DNA of 64,000 bases from DASQYE01 sp035940775 (GCA_035940775.1 DASZEN010000046.1:62001-126000), one strand, 5' to 3'. Positions 8,772 through 18,766 are shown, counted from the first letter of the stretch. Numbers and translations: made by a program. Notes: generated by a model from the letters alone, not told the origin.

Positions 8772-9379
8772 TGATGTAAAGGGTTGGAAGCATTGTTGAA
8801 GCTACGGGCACGCTTTTCAGGCGTCAGGCACGAGCTTGAGCGCAGCCTGCCCGCAGAGCGCCGCGCCGAAACGATTAGTCTTTCCTAATGGTGTAAAGCC
8901 CACCGGGGTCGTTCATTGCAAAGCCATGAATGATCACTTGGCAGAGCTTTAGAGGGGGTTGGCACTTGCAAGCCGGGTTTGCAATTGACGAGGCCGTAAC
9001 CTCTAGCCGCTAAACTGAAAACAAGAGGAGCGTAAACGCCTTTACCGGGGCTGTCAAGAAATTCCCGTGCCAGCCAGCCCGAGCGCCGCGCGCCCTCGCA
9101 AGACGCGCGATTTTAAAAGGAGGATGACGGCCCGCAGACCTTTGCGGCGCGCTACGGACGCGCCGCAATCAAAGACCCCGGACGAGAGGACGTAAACCCC
9201 CGAGCAACGCTCTCATCCTGCCTTTTCCCTGAATCTTAATCTCTACGGAAACGTTTCCGTCGCATACGACATTAATGTATGAGAGCGTTTTCAGCCGGGT
9301 AAGGCCCGCGGGGCCAATCGTGTAAAATCAGGACTACAAAATCCTTCGCACGAAGCTTACAGGATAAGGAGAAAACAAA
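8772..9379. other. Divergent intergenic region with no gene seen
   Basis: About 600 bases between the sigma factor and the DUF3616 gene. No plausible reading frame. It must hold the promoters of both. Visible elements are a perfect 16-base palindrome at 9245-9260 and a possible weak TTGACG (8985) / TAAACT (9011) pair with over-long spacing. Confidence 0.4.
9245..9260. promoter_or_regulatory. Perfect 16-base palindrome ACGGAAACGTTTCCGT, operator candidate
   Basis: The sequence equals its own reverse complement. The core GAAACGTTTC with a central CG is the form typical of LacI/GalR-family operators. It lies 120 bases upstream of the DUF3616 start, in a promoter-like position. No LacI-family gene is in this window, so any regulator would be encoded elsewhere. 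Confidence 0.4.
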
Positions 9380-10522
9380 ATGCCGCGCTCTTCGTTGAAA
9401 TGGTTCAGGTACCTTGTCGGGCTTCTGTCGGCGCTCTTCTTTCAGGCTCAGGCGGCGCGAGCACAGGAGGTGCAGGTAGAGGTCGCGCAGCCTTCCATAC
9501 ATTTCCTGTCAACCGCGACAGGGCAGGAGGATAAGAATATCGAGCCGTCGGCAGTTGAGCCCATAGGGGACGGCACATTGCTGCTGGTCGCCGATGACGA
9601 AAACAAGAATCTGCTCGTGGTCGAAGCCGCGACGGGGGCGATCAAACAGGAACTCAAGCTGGGCAAATTTGATAAGAAGCCCAAGTGGGAGGCGATGGCG
9701 CGCGATCCGGAAGGGAACTATTACGTCATCGGGTCGCATTCGATAAAACGTGAAGACGCGGCCGAGCCGGACGCGGCACAAAAGCTCAAAGATCGTTCAC
9801 GTCTATTCCGTTTTCGCCTGAGCGGCGGGACGGACGGAAAACCTCTCGCCATCGACGATGCGACGGTCGTCGAATGGAATGTCACTGATGCGCTCGCGGC
9901 CGAGGGCTATAGCAGCGACCCCGCCAGGAACTCTGTGAAGGTCGAAGGGTTGGCGATACGCACGCTCACAGGATGCGCGGCGAAAGACTCGACGGTGCGC
10001 GAACTGGTGATCGGCCTGCGGCAACCGGATGAGCCCCTGCGTGTTTACGCGGCCGATATAAGCCAACCACCGGCGACCAACGCCAAACTCGCTTTGAGAC
10101 CCTTATTCAGGTTCGACGCGGGCAGGCGTGGCAATGTGCATTCGCAACTATCTTCCATCGAGTACGCTCCGGCATTCAAAGGCTTTCTAATCCTTACCTC
10201 GACCGAGGATGCGGACAACAGTTTTCATGGAAATACGCTGTGGTTCCTGGCCGACGAGAAAATCTCTGCGGCCCTGCCCTCGGGGTCACAGCCCGAGAAG
10301 CTAAAGCTAGACCAGTTACAGCCCGTCGCGCCGCAGAAGGTATGGCTCTTCGGGGTTAACAGCAAGGCCGAGGGCCTGTGCCTGATTTCGGAAGCGACCG
10401 TTTCGACAAAGGCGAGCCAGATGAGCCAGGCACACCTCGCCCTGGTCTACGACAATGATACGGAGACGACACAGATTTCAGGCGCGCTTCAGCTCATCAC
10501 AGTAGTGCTCTGGCCGAAGTAA
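9380..10522 (+). CDS. Exported DUF3616-like protein
   Basis: A 380-residue protein with a Sec signal peptide (hydrophobic core FRYLVGLLSALFF, cleavage likely after AARA near residue 28). The body resembles the DUF3616 group: an opening NIEPSAVEPIGDGTLLLVAD, then repeated strands around KKPKWEAMARDPEGNYYVIG and a later VEGLAIR segment. This pattern suggests a beta-propeller-like fold, probably periplasmic. The gene stands alone, with its own Shine-Dalgarno (AAGGAGAAAAC) and a strong hairpin downstream. A perfect palindrome in its upstream region may be its operator. The biochemical function of the family is not established. Confidence 0.75.
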   Translation: MPRSSLKWFRYLVGLLSALFFQAQAARAQEVQVEVAQPSIHFLSTATGQEDKNIEPSAVEPIGDGTLLLVADDENKNLLVVEAATGAIKQELKLGKFDKKPKWEAMARDPEGNYYVIGSHSIKREDAAEPDAAQKLKDRSRLFRFRLSGGTDGKPLAIDDATVVEWNVTDALAAEGYSSDPARNSVKVEGLAIRTLTGCAAKDSTVRELVIGLRQPDEPLRVYAADISQPPATNAKLALRPLFRFDAGRRGNVHSQLSSIEYAPAFKGFLILTSTEDADNSFHGNTLWFLADEKISAALPSGSQPEKLKLDQLQPVAPQKVWLFGVNSKAEGLCLISEATVSTKASQMSQAHLALVYDNDTETTQISGALQLITVVLWPK

Positions 10523-10607
10523 CCTTGCTAACGAAGGCTCGGCTTGCGAACCGGAACCCTGGAACCCATTAACCTGTATACCTCGAATGCGGCAGACCCC
10601 TCGATTC

Positions 10608-10656
10608 GGCTGCCCCCGGTCAGATGATCTTCAATCGTCATTTGACCGGGGCAGCC
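10608..10656 (+). terminator. Strong stem-loop downstream of the DUF3616 gene
   Basis: GGCTGCCCC(C)GGTCA pairs with TGACCGGGGCAGCC across a 20-base loop: a 14-bp stem with one bulged C. There is no T-run, so it could equally be an RNA-stabilising hairpin. Confidence 0.45.
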
Positions 10657-10769
10657 TCATAAGATTTGAAATTATAGACAATACATAGATAATCACCTCT
10701 GCACGAGGCTCGCATGAGGCCGAGGGGCACGGCCCCCGGTCTCATATATAAATTCCTGCGGAGGCGTTA

Positions 10770-12905
10770 ATGCGAAGGTCATTATCTATTTTTGTGCTAT
10801 TTGCGGCCGCGCTGTCTCTTACCCTCAATAACTCAATCGCACAAACCAGTAGCCTGAACGCCCCGTCGTCCGCCCCGCCGTCTGCGAAAAAAATCCCCAG
10901 GAGAATAAGCGCTCATGGCGACACCTGGGATGATAACTATTTCTGGCTGCGCGAGAAGACCAACCCGGAAGTTATAGCCTATTTGAAGGCCGAGAACGCT
11001 TACGCCGACGCCTTTATGAAACCGACCGAGCCGCTCCAGAGAACGCTCTACAAGGAGATGCTCGGGCGTATTAAAGAGACAGATACGGACGCCGCGTATC
11101 GCCAGGGCAGCTACTTTTATTACACGCGCAGCGCGAAGGGCCAGCAGTACAAGATTTATGCGCGCAAGCGCGGCACGCCGGGCGCGCCGGAACAGGTCAC
11201 GCTCGATTTGAACGAGCTGGCGAAGGGACACGCCTATGTGGCGGTCGATACCTACGACGTGAGCCTCGACGGTCAACTGCTCGCCTACTCGATTGATACC
11301 ACAGGCTACAGGGAATACACGCTCTACGTTAAAGACCTGCGAAGCGGCGGAGTCAATGAGATAGCAGTGCGCGTGAGCAGCGCCGCCTGGGCCAACGACG
11401 ACCGGACGATTTTTTACGTGGTTGATGATCCCGTCAGCAAGCGCCCCTTTCGCCTCTACCGCCACACGCGCGGCCGATCACCGGACGAACTGCTCTTTGA
11501 AGAGAAGGATGAGATGTTCGAGTTGTCGGTTTCGCGCACCCGGAGTCGCGGCTATGTCCTGCTGACCTCCGCCAGCCATACCGCTTCCGAAGTCCGTTAC
11601 GTGGCAGCGAGCGCTCCTGCCGGGCCGTTTCGCGTCATAGAGCCTCGCTCGTCAGGCCACGAGTACTACGTCGAGCACGCGCAGGACACCTTTTATATTC
11701 GCACCAACGATGGAGGCGCGAAGAACTTCAAGCTGGCGGTCGCGCCCGTCAACGCTCCGCAGAAGCAGAACTGGAAAGAGATTCTTCCACATCGGAAAGA
11801 TGTGATACTCGAAGACATTGATCTCTTCGCCAACCACTACGTCGTATCCGAGCGCGATAACGGTCAACCGAAGCTGCGGATTACCGACCTGAACAGCAAC
11901 CGGACGCATTATCTGGAATTTCCGGAGCCCGTCTACAACGTCTCTCTGGACATCAATAAAGAGTTCGATACGCGCACCTTGCGCTTCAACTACGAGTCGT
12001 TTATCACGCCCCTTTCGATCTACGATTACGATATGGTCAGCCAAAGGCGCGAGCTGGTGAAGCGCAAGCCCGTGCTCGGCGGCTATGACCCGACGCAGTA
12101 CGAGTCGGAGCGCATTTACGCGACCGCTTCGGACGGCACTCGCATTCCCATCTCGCTCGTCTACAGGAAGAGCCTCCGGCTCGATGGAACGCGGCCCCTG
12201 CTGCTGACGGGTTACGGCTCGTACGGTTACCCGTGGCCCATCGAATTCGAGTCAAATCTCCTGAGCCTGCTCGATCGCGGCGTCATCTACGCCCACGCGC
12301 ACATACGCGGCGGCGGCGAGATGGGCAAAGAGTGGCACGACCAGGGCAAGATGATGAACAAGCGGAATACGTTTACGGATTTCATAGCGTCGGCCGAGCA
12401 CCTTCTCAGGGAGAAGTACACGTCCAGGGATCGGCTGGCGATAACGGGCCTGAGCGCGGGCGGGCTACTGATAGGAGCGGTGACGAATATGCGGCCCGAA
12501 CTGTTCAAGGTAGTAGTCGCCAAGGTTCCATTCGTCGATGTAATCAACACCATGCTCGACGCTTCGCTTCCGCTGACGGCGGGCGAGTGGGAAGAGTGGG
12601 GGAACCCCATCACCAGTAAAGAGCAGTACCTGTACATGAAGTCTTACTCGCCCTATGACAACATAGAGGCCAAAGCATACCCTTCGATGCTCGTCACGAC
12701 CTCACTCAATGACAGTCAGGTGCTCTATCATGAACCGGCCAAGTACGTCGCCAAGCTGCGGGCTATGAAAACGGACAAGAATCCGCTCCTGCTGAGGATT
12801 AATATGGGAGCCGGTCATGGCGGCGCGGCCGGGCGCTACGATTTCCTGAAGGAGACCGCATTCGATTATGCTTTTATCCTGACCCGGCTCGGGATTACGA
12901 AGTGA
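10770..12905 (+). CDS. ptrB: Oligopeptidase B-like prolyl oligopeptidase (peptidase S9A), exported
   Basis: A 711-residue S9A peptidase: a signal peptide (SIFVLFAAALSLTLNNSIAQ), an N-terminal beta-propeller (about 40-430, opening with DNYFWLREKTNPEVIAYL) and a C-terminal alpha/beta hydrolase domain. The triad is Ser562 in GLSAGG, Asp648 in SLNDSQV and His683 in GAGHGG. The motif HIRGGGEMGKEWHDQGK is characteristic of oligopeptidase B, which cuts after Arg/Lys in short peptides. The usual GGSAGG is GLSAGG here. The signal peptide suggests periplasmic peptide breakdown. The amidase gene follows after a hairpin; they may be independent units. Confidence 0.92.
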   Translation: MRRSLSIFVLFAAALSLTLNNSIAQTSSLNAPSSAPPSAKKIPRRISAHGDTWDDNYFWLREKTNPEVIAYLKAENAYADAFMKPTEPLQRTLYKEMLGRIKETDTDAAYRQGSYFYYTRSAKGQQYKIYARKRGTPGAPEQVTLDLNELAKGHAYVAVDTYDVSLDGQLLAYSIDTTGYREYTLYVKDLRSGGVNEIAVRVSSAAWANDDRTIFYVVDDPVSKRPFRLYRHTRGRSPDELLFEEKDEMFELSVSRTRSRGYVLLTSASHTASEVRYVAASAPAGPFRVIEPRSSGHEYYVEHAQDTFYIRTNDGGAKNFKLAVAPVNAPQKQNWKEILPHRKDVILEDIDLFANHYVVSERDNGQPKLRITDLNSNRTHYLEFPEPVYNVSLDINKEFDTRTLRFNYESFITPLSIYDYDMVSQRRELVKRKPVLGGYDPTQYESERIYATASDGTRIPISLVYRKSLRLDGTRPLLLTGYGSYGYPWPIEFESNLLSLLDRGVIYAHAHIRGGGEMGKEWHDQGKMMNKRNTFTDFIASAEHLLREKYTSRDRLAITGLSAGGLLIGAVTNMRPELFKVVVAKVPFVDVINTMLDASLPLTAGEWEEWGNPITSKEQYLYMKSYSPYDNIEAKAYPSMLVTTSLNDSQVLYHEPAKYVAKLRAMKTDKNPLLLRINMGAGHGGAAGRYDFLKETAFDYAFILTRLGITK

Positions 12906-12953
12906 TCTAAACGCGCCGAAGATAAATGGCCGGAAAGTATTTTATGACTTTCG

Positions 12954-12992
12954 CCGTGCATGCGTGCGCTCTCTCTCTCGCGCGATGCACGG
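12954..12992 (+). terminator. Hairpin between oligopeptidase and amidase genes
   Basis: CCGTGCAT pairs with ATGCACGG, extended by GC pairs with one bulge, around a CT-repeat loop. It may be a terminator or attenuator; there is no T-tract. Confidence 0.35.
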
Positions 12993-13034
12993 ATTTGAGC
13001 CTCAGACTTGATAATCCATTCCGAGAGGATACCG

Positions 13035-14705
13035 ATGAGCCGTCATAAAAAAGATCATCCGAGCGTTACGGTCAATCGTAGAGATTTTCTGCGCCATACG
13101 GCTCTGGGGAGCGTCACGGCTCTCGCCTGCTCCACAGCCCTGAACGATTCGGCGGCGGCGCGGGCAGGTCTCCCAACCCCGGCGTCCGTCATAAGCTCAT
13201 CCGAACTGGAAGAAGCGACCGTCTCGGAGTTACAGGCCGGGATGAAGTCCGGCAAGTGGTCTGCGCGCTCGATCACTGAGAAGTACCTGTCGCAGATCGA
13301 GAAGGTTGACAAACGGGGCCCGGCGGTCAATTCCATTATCGAGCTTAACCCGGACGCGTTGGCGATAGCCGAAGCGCTCGACAAGGAGCGCAAAGCGAAG
13401 GGCGCGCGCGGGCCTCTGCACGGCATCCCGGTGCTCATCAAAGACAACATAGACACGGCCGACCGCATGACGACGACGGCGGGCTCGCTCGCGCTCGCCG
13501 GTTCAACCCCGCCCGTGGATTCCTTCGTGGCGCAGCGATTGCGCGCCGCCGGGGCCGTTATCCTCGGCAAGACGAACCTGAGCGAGTGGGCCAATATCAG
13601 ATCATCCCATTCGACCAGCGGATGGAGCGCTCGCGGCGGGCAAACCCTTAATCCTTACGTGCTGGATCGCAATCCATGCGGATCCAGTTCCGGGTCGGCC
13701 GTTGCGGTCGCTGCCAATCTGGCGGCCCTCGCCATCGGCACCGAGACGGACGGCTCTGTTGTCTGTCCGTCCTCGGCCAACTCGCTCGTTGGCATCAAGC
13801 CGACGCTCGGGCTCGTCAGCCGCTCCGGCATCATTCCCATCGCGCATAGCCAGGATACTGCGGGCCCCATGGCTCGCACCGTCACCGATGCCGCGATCCT
13901 TCTAGGCGCGCTCACGGGCATAGACCCGCGCGATACCGTCACGAACGAGAGTCGCGGGCGCGCCCTCGCCGATTACACACAGTTCCTCGACCGTAACGGT
14001 TTACGCGGAGCGAGGATCGGCGTCGCCCGAAGCTTCTTCGGCTTTAACGATACGGTGGATCGGTTAATCAATTCGCATCTTGAGGAGATGAAGCGACTCG
14101 GGGCCGTGATCGTAGACCCGGCTGAGATCACGACCGCCGGTAAGTTCGACGGCTCGGAATTGGAGGTGCTTTTATATGAACTCAAGGCAGACCTCAATAA
14201 GTACCTGTCAACGCTGGGCCCACGCGCGCCGGTTCGCTCCCTGAAGGAGATCATAGAGTTCAACGAGCGAAACAAGGAGAAGGAGATGCCCTACTTCGGC
14301 CAAGACCTCTTCATCAAGGCCGAAGCCAAGGGGCCGCTCACGAGCCGGGATTATCTGAAAGCCCTGGCGAAGAATCGCCGCCTGTCGAGAACCGAAGGCA
14401 TCGACGCGGTGATGATAAAAAACAGGCTGGATGCGATGGTCGCGCCGACGGGCGGCCCGCCCTGGCCCACCGACCTGATTAACGGAGATCATTTCACGGG
14501 CGGCTTTTCGTCTCCGGCGGCGGTCGCCGGATACCCGCACGTGACCGTGCCCGCCGGATTCGTGCACGGTCTTCCCGTCGGAATATCATTCTTCGGCAGA
14601 GCCTACGCCGAGCCGCGTCTAATCAAGCTGGCCTACGCGTTCGAGCAGGCGACCCGTGCGCGCCGCCCGCCCAGGTTCTTGCCGCAGGTCGATTTACGCG
14701 ACTGA
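13035..14705 (+). CDS. Tat-exported amidase (amidase signature family)
   Basis: A 556-residue protein. I chose the ATG preceded by GAGAGG rather than an in-frame TTG 27 bases upstream. The N-terminus carries a twin-arginine signal (VNRRDFLRHTALGS) with an Ala-rich hydrophobic stretch, so the enzyme is probably exported folded. The Ser-cisSer-Lys triad of the amidase signature family is present: Lys136 in PVLIKDNID, the cis-Ser at 217/218 in CGSSSGSA and the nucleophile Ser241 in TETDGSVVCP. The family hydrolyses amide bonds in many substrates and includes GatA. The Tat signal and the absence of gatB/gatC argue against a role in tRNA amidation. Substrate unknown. Confidence 0.9.
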   Translation: MSRHKKDHPSVTVNRRDFLRHTALGSVTALACSTALNDSAAARAGLPTPASVISSSELEEATVSELQAGMKSGKWSARSITEKYLSQIEKVDKRGPAVNSIIELNPDALAIAEALDKERKAKGARGPLHGIPVLIKDNIDTADRMTTTAGSLALAGSTPPVDSFVAQRLRAAGAVILGKTNLSEWANIRSSHSTSGWSARGGQTLNPYVLDRNPCGSSSGSAVAVAANLAALAIGTETDGSVVCPSSANSLVGIKPTLGLVSRSGIIPIAHSQDTAGPMARTVTDAAILLGALTGIDPRDTVTNESRGRALADYTQFLDRNGLRGARIGVARSFFGFNDTVDRLINSHLEEMKRLGAVIVDPAEITTAGKFDGSELEVLLYELKADLNKYLSTLGPRAPVRSLKEIIEFNERNKEKEMPYFGQDLFIKAEAKGPLTSRDYLKALAKNRRLSRTEGIDAVMIKNRLDAMVAPTGGPPWPTDLINGDHFTGGFSSPAAVAGYPHVTVPAGFVHGLPVGISFFGRAYAEPRLIKLAYAFEQATRARRPPRFLPQVDLRD

Positions 14706-14715
14706 GAGGGAATAT

Positions 14716-14800
14716 CCAGCCGAAGCCTCGGACGCCGGATTCGGCTGGACAGACTTAAAGCGGGCCGGAAGCCTCCGTCAGGCTTCCGGCCCGCTTTAAG
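14716..14800. terminator. Bidirectional terminator: 21-bp perfect hairpin with an adjacent smaller stem
   Basis: At 14754-14800 CTTAAAGCGGGCCGGAAGCC continues to a perfect 21-bp stem around the 5-base loop CCGTC, flanked by A and T tracts so that it works in both directions. A smaller stem (CCAGCCGAA with TTCGGCTGG, 14716-14748) precedes it. It lies between the convergent ends of the amidase and TonB-receptor genes. Confidence 0.8.
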
Positions 14801-14824
14801 ATACTGCATAGAAACAATCGTCCC

Positions 14825-17800
14825 CTAGAATTGATAGCGTAGCGCGAACTGCATCACGCGTCCGGCCTTGCTCTCATTCAGAGGAGTTTGCGTCGAGGTG
14901 AATCTGCCGAAGTTGGGGTCTGGCGTCCCGTCCAGGAAGGGGTCTTGCCTCAGACTCAGATCGGAGATCGTGTTGGCATCGAAGCGCTGGGTGTTCGTCA
15001 GATTGAAGACCTCCCAGCGGAATTGAATATTGTGACCCTCCCACGGCAGCTTGAAATTCTTCATCAAACCGACATCGAGCGAGATGTAAGACTGCCCGCG
15101 CAGCACGTTGCGGTCACCGATCTCGCCCGAACGCGCATTGCGAAAACTGCGATACGCGGCCACCGGGTCTGTGAAGAGATTCGGACTGCCCGTGCTCGTC
15201 GTCGATGATTGAATCGGTCTGACGCGCACTCCGTTGGATTGCACGTTCCAGTTCGTCGCCCACACACAGCAATCAAAAGGCGTTAGCACGGGCAAACCGG
15301 AGTTCCAGCGGAAGATGCCGGTCGTTTGCCAGCCGCCGAGGATAGTGTCAATGGCCTTGGGCGCGTTGCCGAAGAAAGCTTTTCCGCGACCGAAGGGCAG
15401 GCCGACCAGCCAGTTGGCATTGATGATGTGGCGCGCGTCGAAGTCGGAACTGGCGTAGGCCAGATCGGGATTAAGCGCGTTGACGATGAACGCCGTACCG
15501 TAGTTGGCCGAACTCTGTAGGCCCGAGGCATTGTCCAGCGAGTGGCTGAGCGTGTAGTTGAAGTCGAAGGCCAGGTCGGCGCTGAAACGCTGGCGCAGAC
15601 TCAATTGGAGCGCGTTGTAGTTTGAGCGCGCGATGGTCGAAAAGGCCGAGAGCGCGGCGAACTGCGGCTGGTAGAACATATTATTGACGCGAGCCGGGCC
15701 GCCGCCGAACGGGCAGGAGGTGCAGTTGGGGCTGTCGTCCCACAGCAGTTGAATGAACGTGTAGTCAGTGATGTCCGCGCCGCCCAGCGCCTGGGGCGCT
15801 ATGAAGGCGTAGGCCGCCTGCGTCGGCGTCAAGCTGGTATCCTCCCACCACTCCGGCATGAACGGGAAGAGGTTTTCAAAGTACGGTATCGGCGCGAGCG
15901 AGGTGATGGGCCTGTTCTGATAACGAGCGTCTATCAGCAGGTTCATCGCCTCGTAGAAGGTCATGCCAGATTGCGGGTCGCGGATGTTGTTGAGCTGCAT
16001 GATGTCGCGCTGCGCCAGCAGGTTGCGCGCAAAACGGCCGACGTAGCTCGCCTCGAACGACAATCCCTTACCCAGTTCACGACCGTAAGAGAAATTGACG
16101 CTGTAGTTGTAAGGCGTCGTGATCGTATCGTCGAGCGACACCTCTATACGCTGGTCTTCGTCGGCCGGAACCGTCAGTGGGAAGGAGAGTGTCGTCGGGA
16201 TCGGCCCCGTGGAGCCTGGGAAATCCAGGCTGCGGACGTTCGGATTGATGCCCGTAAAGAGCGGCCCGAGCGCGTCCGGCCCGCAGCACACGTCGAAAGT
16301 ATTGGCGTTGATATTCCTGGCGGATGTGAAACCGGCCAGATTGTTCAAGTCGAAGTTGACCGCCAACTGGCTTCCGATGCGGTCATAGGTCATGCGGAAA
16401 CCGCCGCGTATGACAGACCTGCCGTTGCGTCCTACGAGCCGTCCGAAAAAGTTGTCGCCTAAATCGGGCGACCACGCGAAAGAGATGGAGGGCGCAAAGT
16501 TATTCCAGTCCTGCTTGTAATAGCCCGGACGATTATTGGCTTTGCCCGCCAGATCGAACGTGACGGGGTCGTTGAAGGGCACGCCCTGCTCAGAGCTTTC
16601 GACACGCTGCCGGAAATACTGGCCGAGGCTCTGTGTCGGTTTCACCTGTAGCCCGTTCTTCTCATAGACGGGCGTGGAAGTAGACCAACGCAACCCGTAA
16701 CTGAACGTCAGGTTCGGACGAACGCGCCAGGAATCCTGAAAGTAAAGCTCGTATTCTTCGGTGGCGAAGGTGCGTTCGGTCGGCGTCCCGACCGTCTGAA
16801 GCTGCCCGCTCTGATCGTAGACCAGAAGGGCGCTGTACTGCGAGTAGCGACCGATGACGGAGGCGAGCGCGTCGCGCAAGCTATCCGTATCGCCGCCCAC
16901 GTCCGGAAAGATCGGGTCGCCGTTGGCGTCTTCGATCAACACCGCGCCCGAGAAATTATAGTACGACGGGTTGATGACCGCGTTGTCGAAGGAACTGCCG
17001 AAAGAGGTACGGCTGTTCTTGATGAGACGCACGTTGCCGCCTAAGCCCAGGGTGTGATTGCCCTTGATCCACGAGATGTCGTCTACAAAATTGTGGACGG
17101 GCGTGACGCGAGAGAGCGAGCGCCTGTAGCCCTGCGGAACGAAAATGAAACGGAAGGCCACTTGGTTCTCGGTTGACTCGCCGCCGTTCGTAAAAGCGGC
17201 GCGCGTGTAACCGTAGGTGAAACGGTTGACGAAATTGTTGGTCGGCGTCCAGCTATGGCCGAAGGCGATTCCCCACGGGTGATTCCAGATCGTCAGCGCG
17301 GGCGTATCCGGGAAGCACTGTATATTGTCGGCCGTGAAATCCAGGCCGCAGTCCGGCCCGCCGTACACATTATGCGTCACGTTGTCGCTCTGGTAGTTGC
17401 CGCGCATGAAGAGCGTCTGACGATCCGTCAGGTTGAAATCCATCCTGGTGATGTACGTATTGAGCCGCGCGGGCGTCTTGGCGTTGAAGCGGAAGCCCGC
17501 CGTATTGAGCCCATCGCCGACGGACGTATCATTGGCCGGATACCGGCTCGCGGCATTGGCAAGAAAGGCAAGGGCCGTCGGGTTCACGCCCGGAGTTTCA
17601 AAATTAGCCGTCTGATAGCCAGCATTGATGTCGGCAATGCTCAGGCAGCGAACGCCAGCAGGAGTCCCGGCCGGGCACGTCGGATCGCTCGTGCCGCTCT
17701 CGGTGCGGTAACGGACGATGCCCTGGCCGAGCGTGGGCAGCGGCACTTCGCGCACCACCGTCGTTTCCGAAGCCTCTCGAAATCCTTCGTAAGTGAAGAA

Positions 17801-18766
17801 GAAGAATGCGCGGTCGCGCCTGATCGGCCCGCCGATTGAACCGCCGAAGACGTTCCGAAGTAGCTGCGGCCTGGGGACTCGCGGATCACCCACCTGTTTT
17901 TGCCCGAGCTGAACCGGAAGATCATCCGGGCCGAAACTGCCCGCCGCGTTGTTGAAGAAGTCGTTGGCGGTCGTCACAGTATTGCGGTGGTACTCGTAAA
18001 GCGAGCCGTGGTATTCGTTCGTGCCCGACTTGGTCACGAGCGAGACCTGCGCGCCCGAAGAGCGTCCCTGCTCGGCGTTCGGGTTCGTCGTGATGACGCG
18101 AAACTCCTGCAACGAATCGGGGGTCGAGCGAAGGACGCTGGCGAAAGCCTCGTCCGTTACCACGTCGAGCCCCTGCTGCTGTTCGTTATTGTCAACCCCG
18201 TCGAGCATGACGTTGGCCTGATCGGCGCGCCCGCCGTTGACATACCCCGTGCGGGTCACGCCCGGCTGGAGCGAGAGCAGCCCGACCACGTTACGGGCAT
18301 TCAGAGGAAGCTCCTCGATGCGACGCTGCTCAAAGGCATTACCGATGGTCGCATCCGTCGTATTGAGAGGCGCTTCGCTGCCGGAAGCAATCGTCACCAC
18401 CTCCGTCACGTTGCCCAGTTCGAGCTGTATGTTTTGCTCGACCGTAGTATCCACGAGCGCGTTGACTTCCGCGACGGCCGTCTTCTTGAACCCCTGTGCC
18501 TCGACCTCAATTCGATAGGTTCCCGGCGGCACGGCCGAAAAAACGTAGCCGCCGTCGCCGCTGGTCGTCTGCGTGCGCGTAAAACTACGCTCGTTGTTGG
18601 TGAGATTGACGGTCGCGCCCACGACGGCCGCACCCTGCGGGTCGGTTACCGTGCCGCGCACCGTTGACCTGCCCGCCTGGCCGAAAGCGCTGCCGCATAG
18701 AAATAAGATAAGGAACCCACAGATTAGAACTGCGGAGTGGCGTCCTGGCAACAGAATCTTTTTCAT
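14825..18766 (-). CDS. TonB-dependent receptor with carboxypeptidase-regulatory-like domain (Oar-like)
   Basis: A 1313-residue outer-membrane protein, starting at the ATG preceded by GGAG (an upstream frame extension of 22 residues lacks a signal peptide). A signal peptide ends near SAFGQA. Residues about 33-115 form a CarboxypepD_reg-like beta-sandwich (VRGTVTDPQGAAVVGATVNL). A plug-like segment follows (PLNARNVVGLLSLQPGV, VMLDGVDNNE). The remainder is a long beta-barrel ending in the aromatic RYQF, as expected for Bam-dependent insertion. Such large receptors are numerous in Acidobacteriota and are thought to import oligosaccharides or peptides. No SusD-like partner lies nearby, so the ligand cannot be inferred. 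It is monocistronic, with a strong terminator downstream. Confidence 0.92.
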   Translation of the reverse strand: MKKILLPGRHSAVLICGFLILFLCGSAFGQAGRSTVRGTVTDPQGAAVVGATVNLTNNERSFTRTQTTSGDGGYVFSAVPPGTYRIEVEAQGFKKTAVAEVNALVDTTVEQNIQLELGNVTEVVTIASGSEAPLNTTDATIGNAFEQRRIEELPLNARNVVGLLSLQPGVTRTGYVNGGRADQANVMLDGVDNNEQQQGLDVVTDEAFASVLRSTPDSLQEFRVITTNPNAEQGRSSGAQVSLVTKSGTNEYHGSLYEYHRNTVTTANDFFNNAAGSFGPDDLPVQLGQKQVGDPRVPRPQLLRNVFGGSIGGPIRRDRAFFFFTYEGFREASETTVVREVPLPTLGQGIVRYRTESGTSDPTCPAGTPAGVRCLSIADINAGYQTANFETPGVNPTALAFLANAASRYPANDTSVGDGLNTAGFRFNAKTPARLNTYITRMDFNLTDRQTLFMRGNYQSDNVTHNVYGGPDCGLDFTADNIQCFPDTPALTIWNHPWGIAFGHSWTPTNNFVNRFTYGYTRAAFTNGGESTENQVAFRFIFVPQGYRRSLSRVTPVHNFVDDISWIKGNHTLGLGGNVRLIKNSRTSFGSSFDNAVINPSYYNFSGAVLIEDANGDPIFPDVGGDTDSLRDALASVIGRYSQYSALLVYDQSGQLQTVGTPTERTFATEEYELYFQDSWRVRPNLTFSYGLRWSTSTPVYEKNGLQVKPTQSLGQYFRQRVESSEQGVPFNDPVTFDLAGKANNRPGYYKQDWNNFAPSISFAWSPDLGDNFFGRLVGRNGRSVIRGGFRMTYDRIGSQLAVNFDLNNLAGFTSARNINANTFDVCCGPDALGPLFTGINPNVRSLDFPGSTGPIPTTLSFPLTVPADEDQRIEVSLDDTITTPYNYSVNFSYGRELGKGLSFEASYVGRFARNLLAQRDIMQLNNIRDPQSGMTFYEAMNLLIDARYQNRPITSLAPIPYFENLFPFMPEWWEDTSLTPTQAAYAFIAPQALGGADITDYTFIQLLWDDSPNCTSCPFGGGPARVNNMFYQPQFAALSAFSTIARSNYNALQLSLRQRFSADLAFDFNYTLSHSLDNASGLQSSANYGTAFIVNALNPDLAYASSDFDARHIINANWLVGLPFGRGKAFFGNAPKAIDTILGGWQTTGIFRWNSGLPVLTPFDCCVWATNWNVQSNGVRVRPIQSSTTSTGSPNLFTDPVAAYRSFRNARSGEIGDRNVLRGQSYISLDVGLMKNFKLPWEGHNIQFRWEVFNLTNTQRFDANTISDLSLRQDPFLDGTPDPNFGRFTSTQTPLNESKAGRVMQFALRYQF

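Noticed and set aside
10833..11465. A 210-residue minus-strand frame inside oligopeptidase B
   Set aside because: Complement of a gene whose triad and propeller are unmistakable; typical GC-rich antisense shadow.
15749..16462. A 237-residue plus-strand frame inside the TonB receptor
   Set aside because: Arg/Val-rich antisense shadow of a well supported gene.
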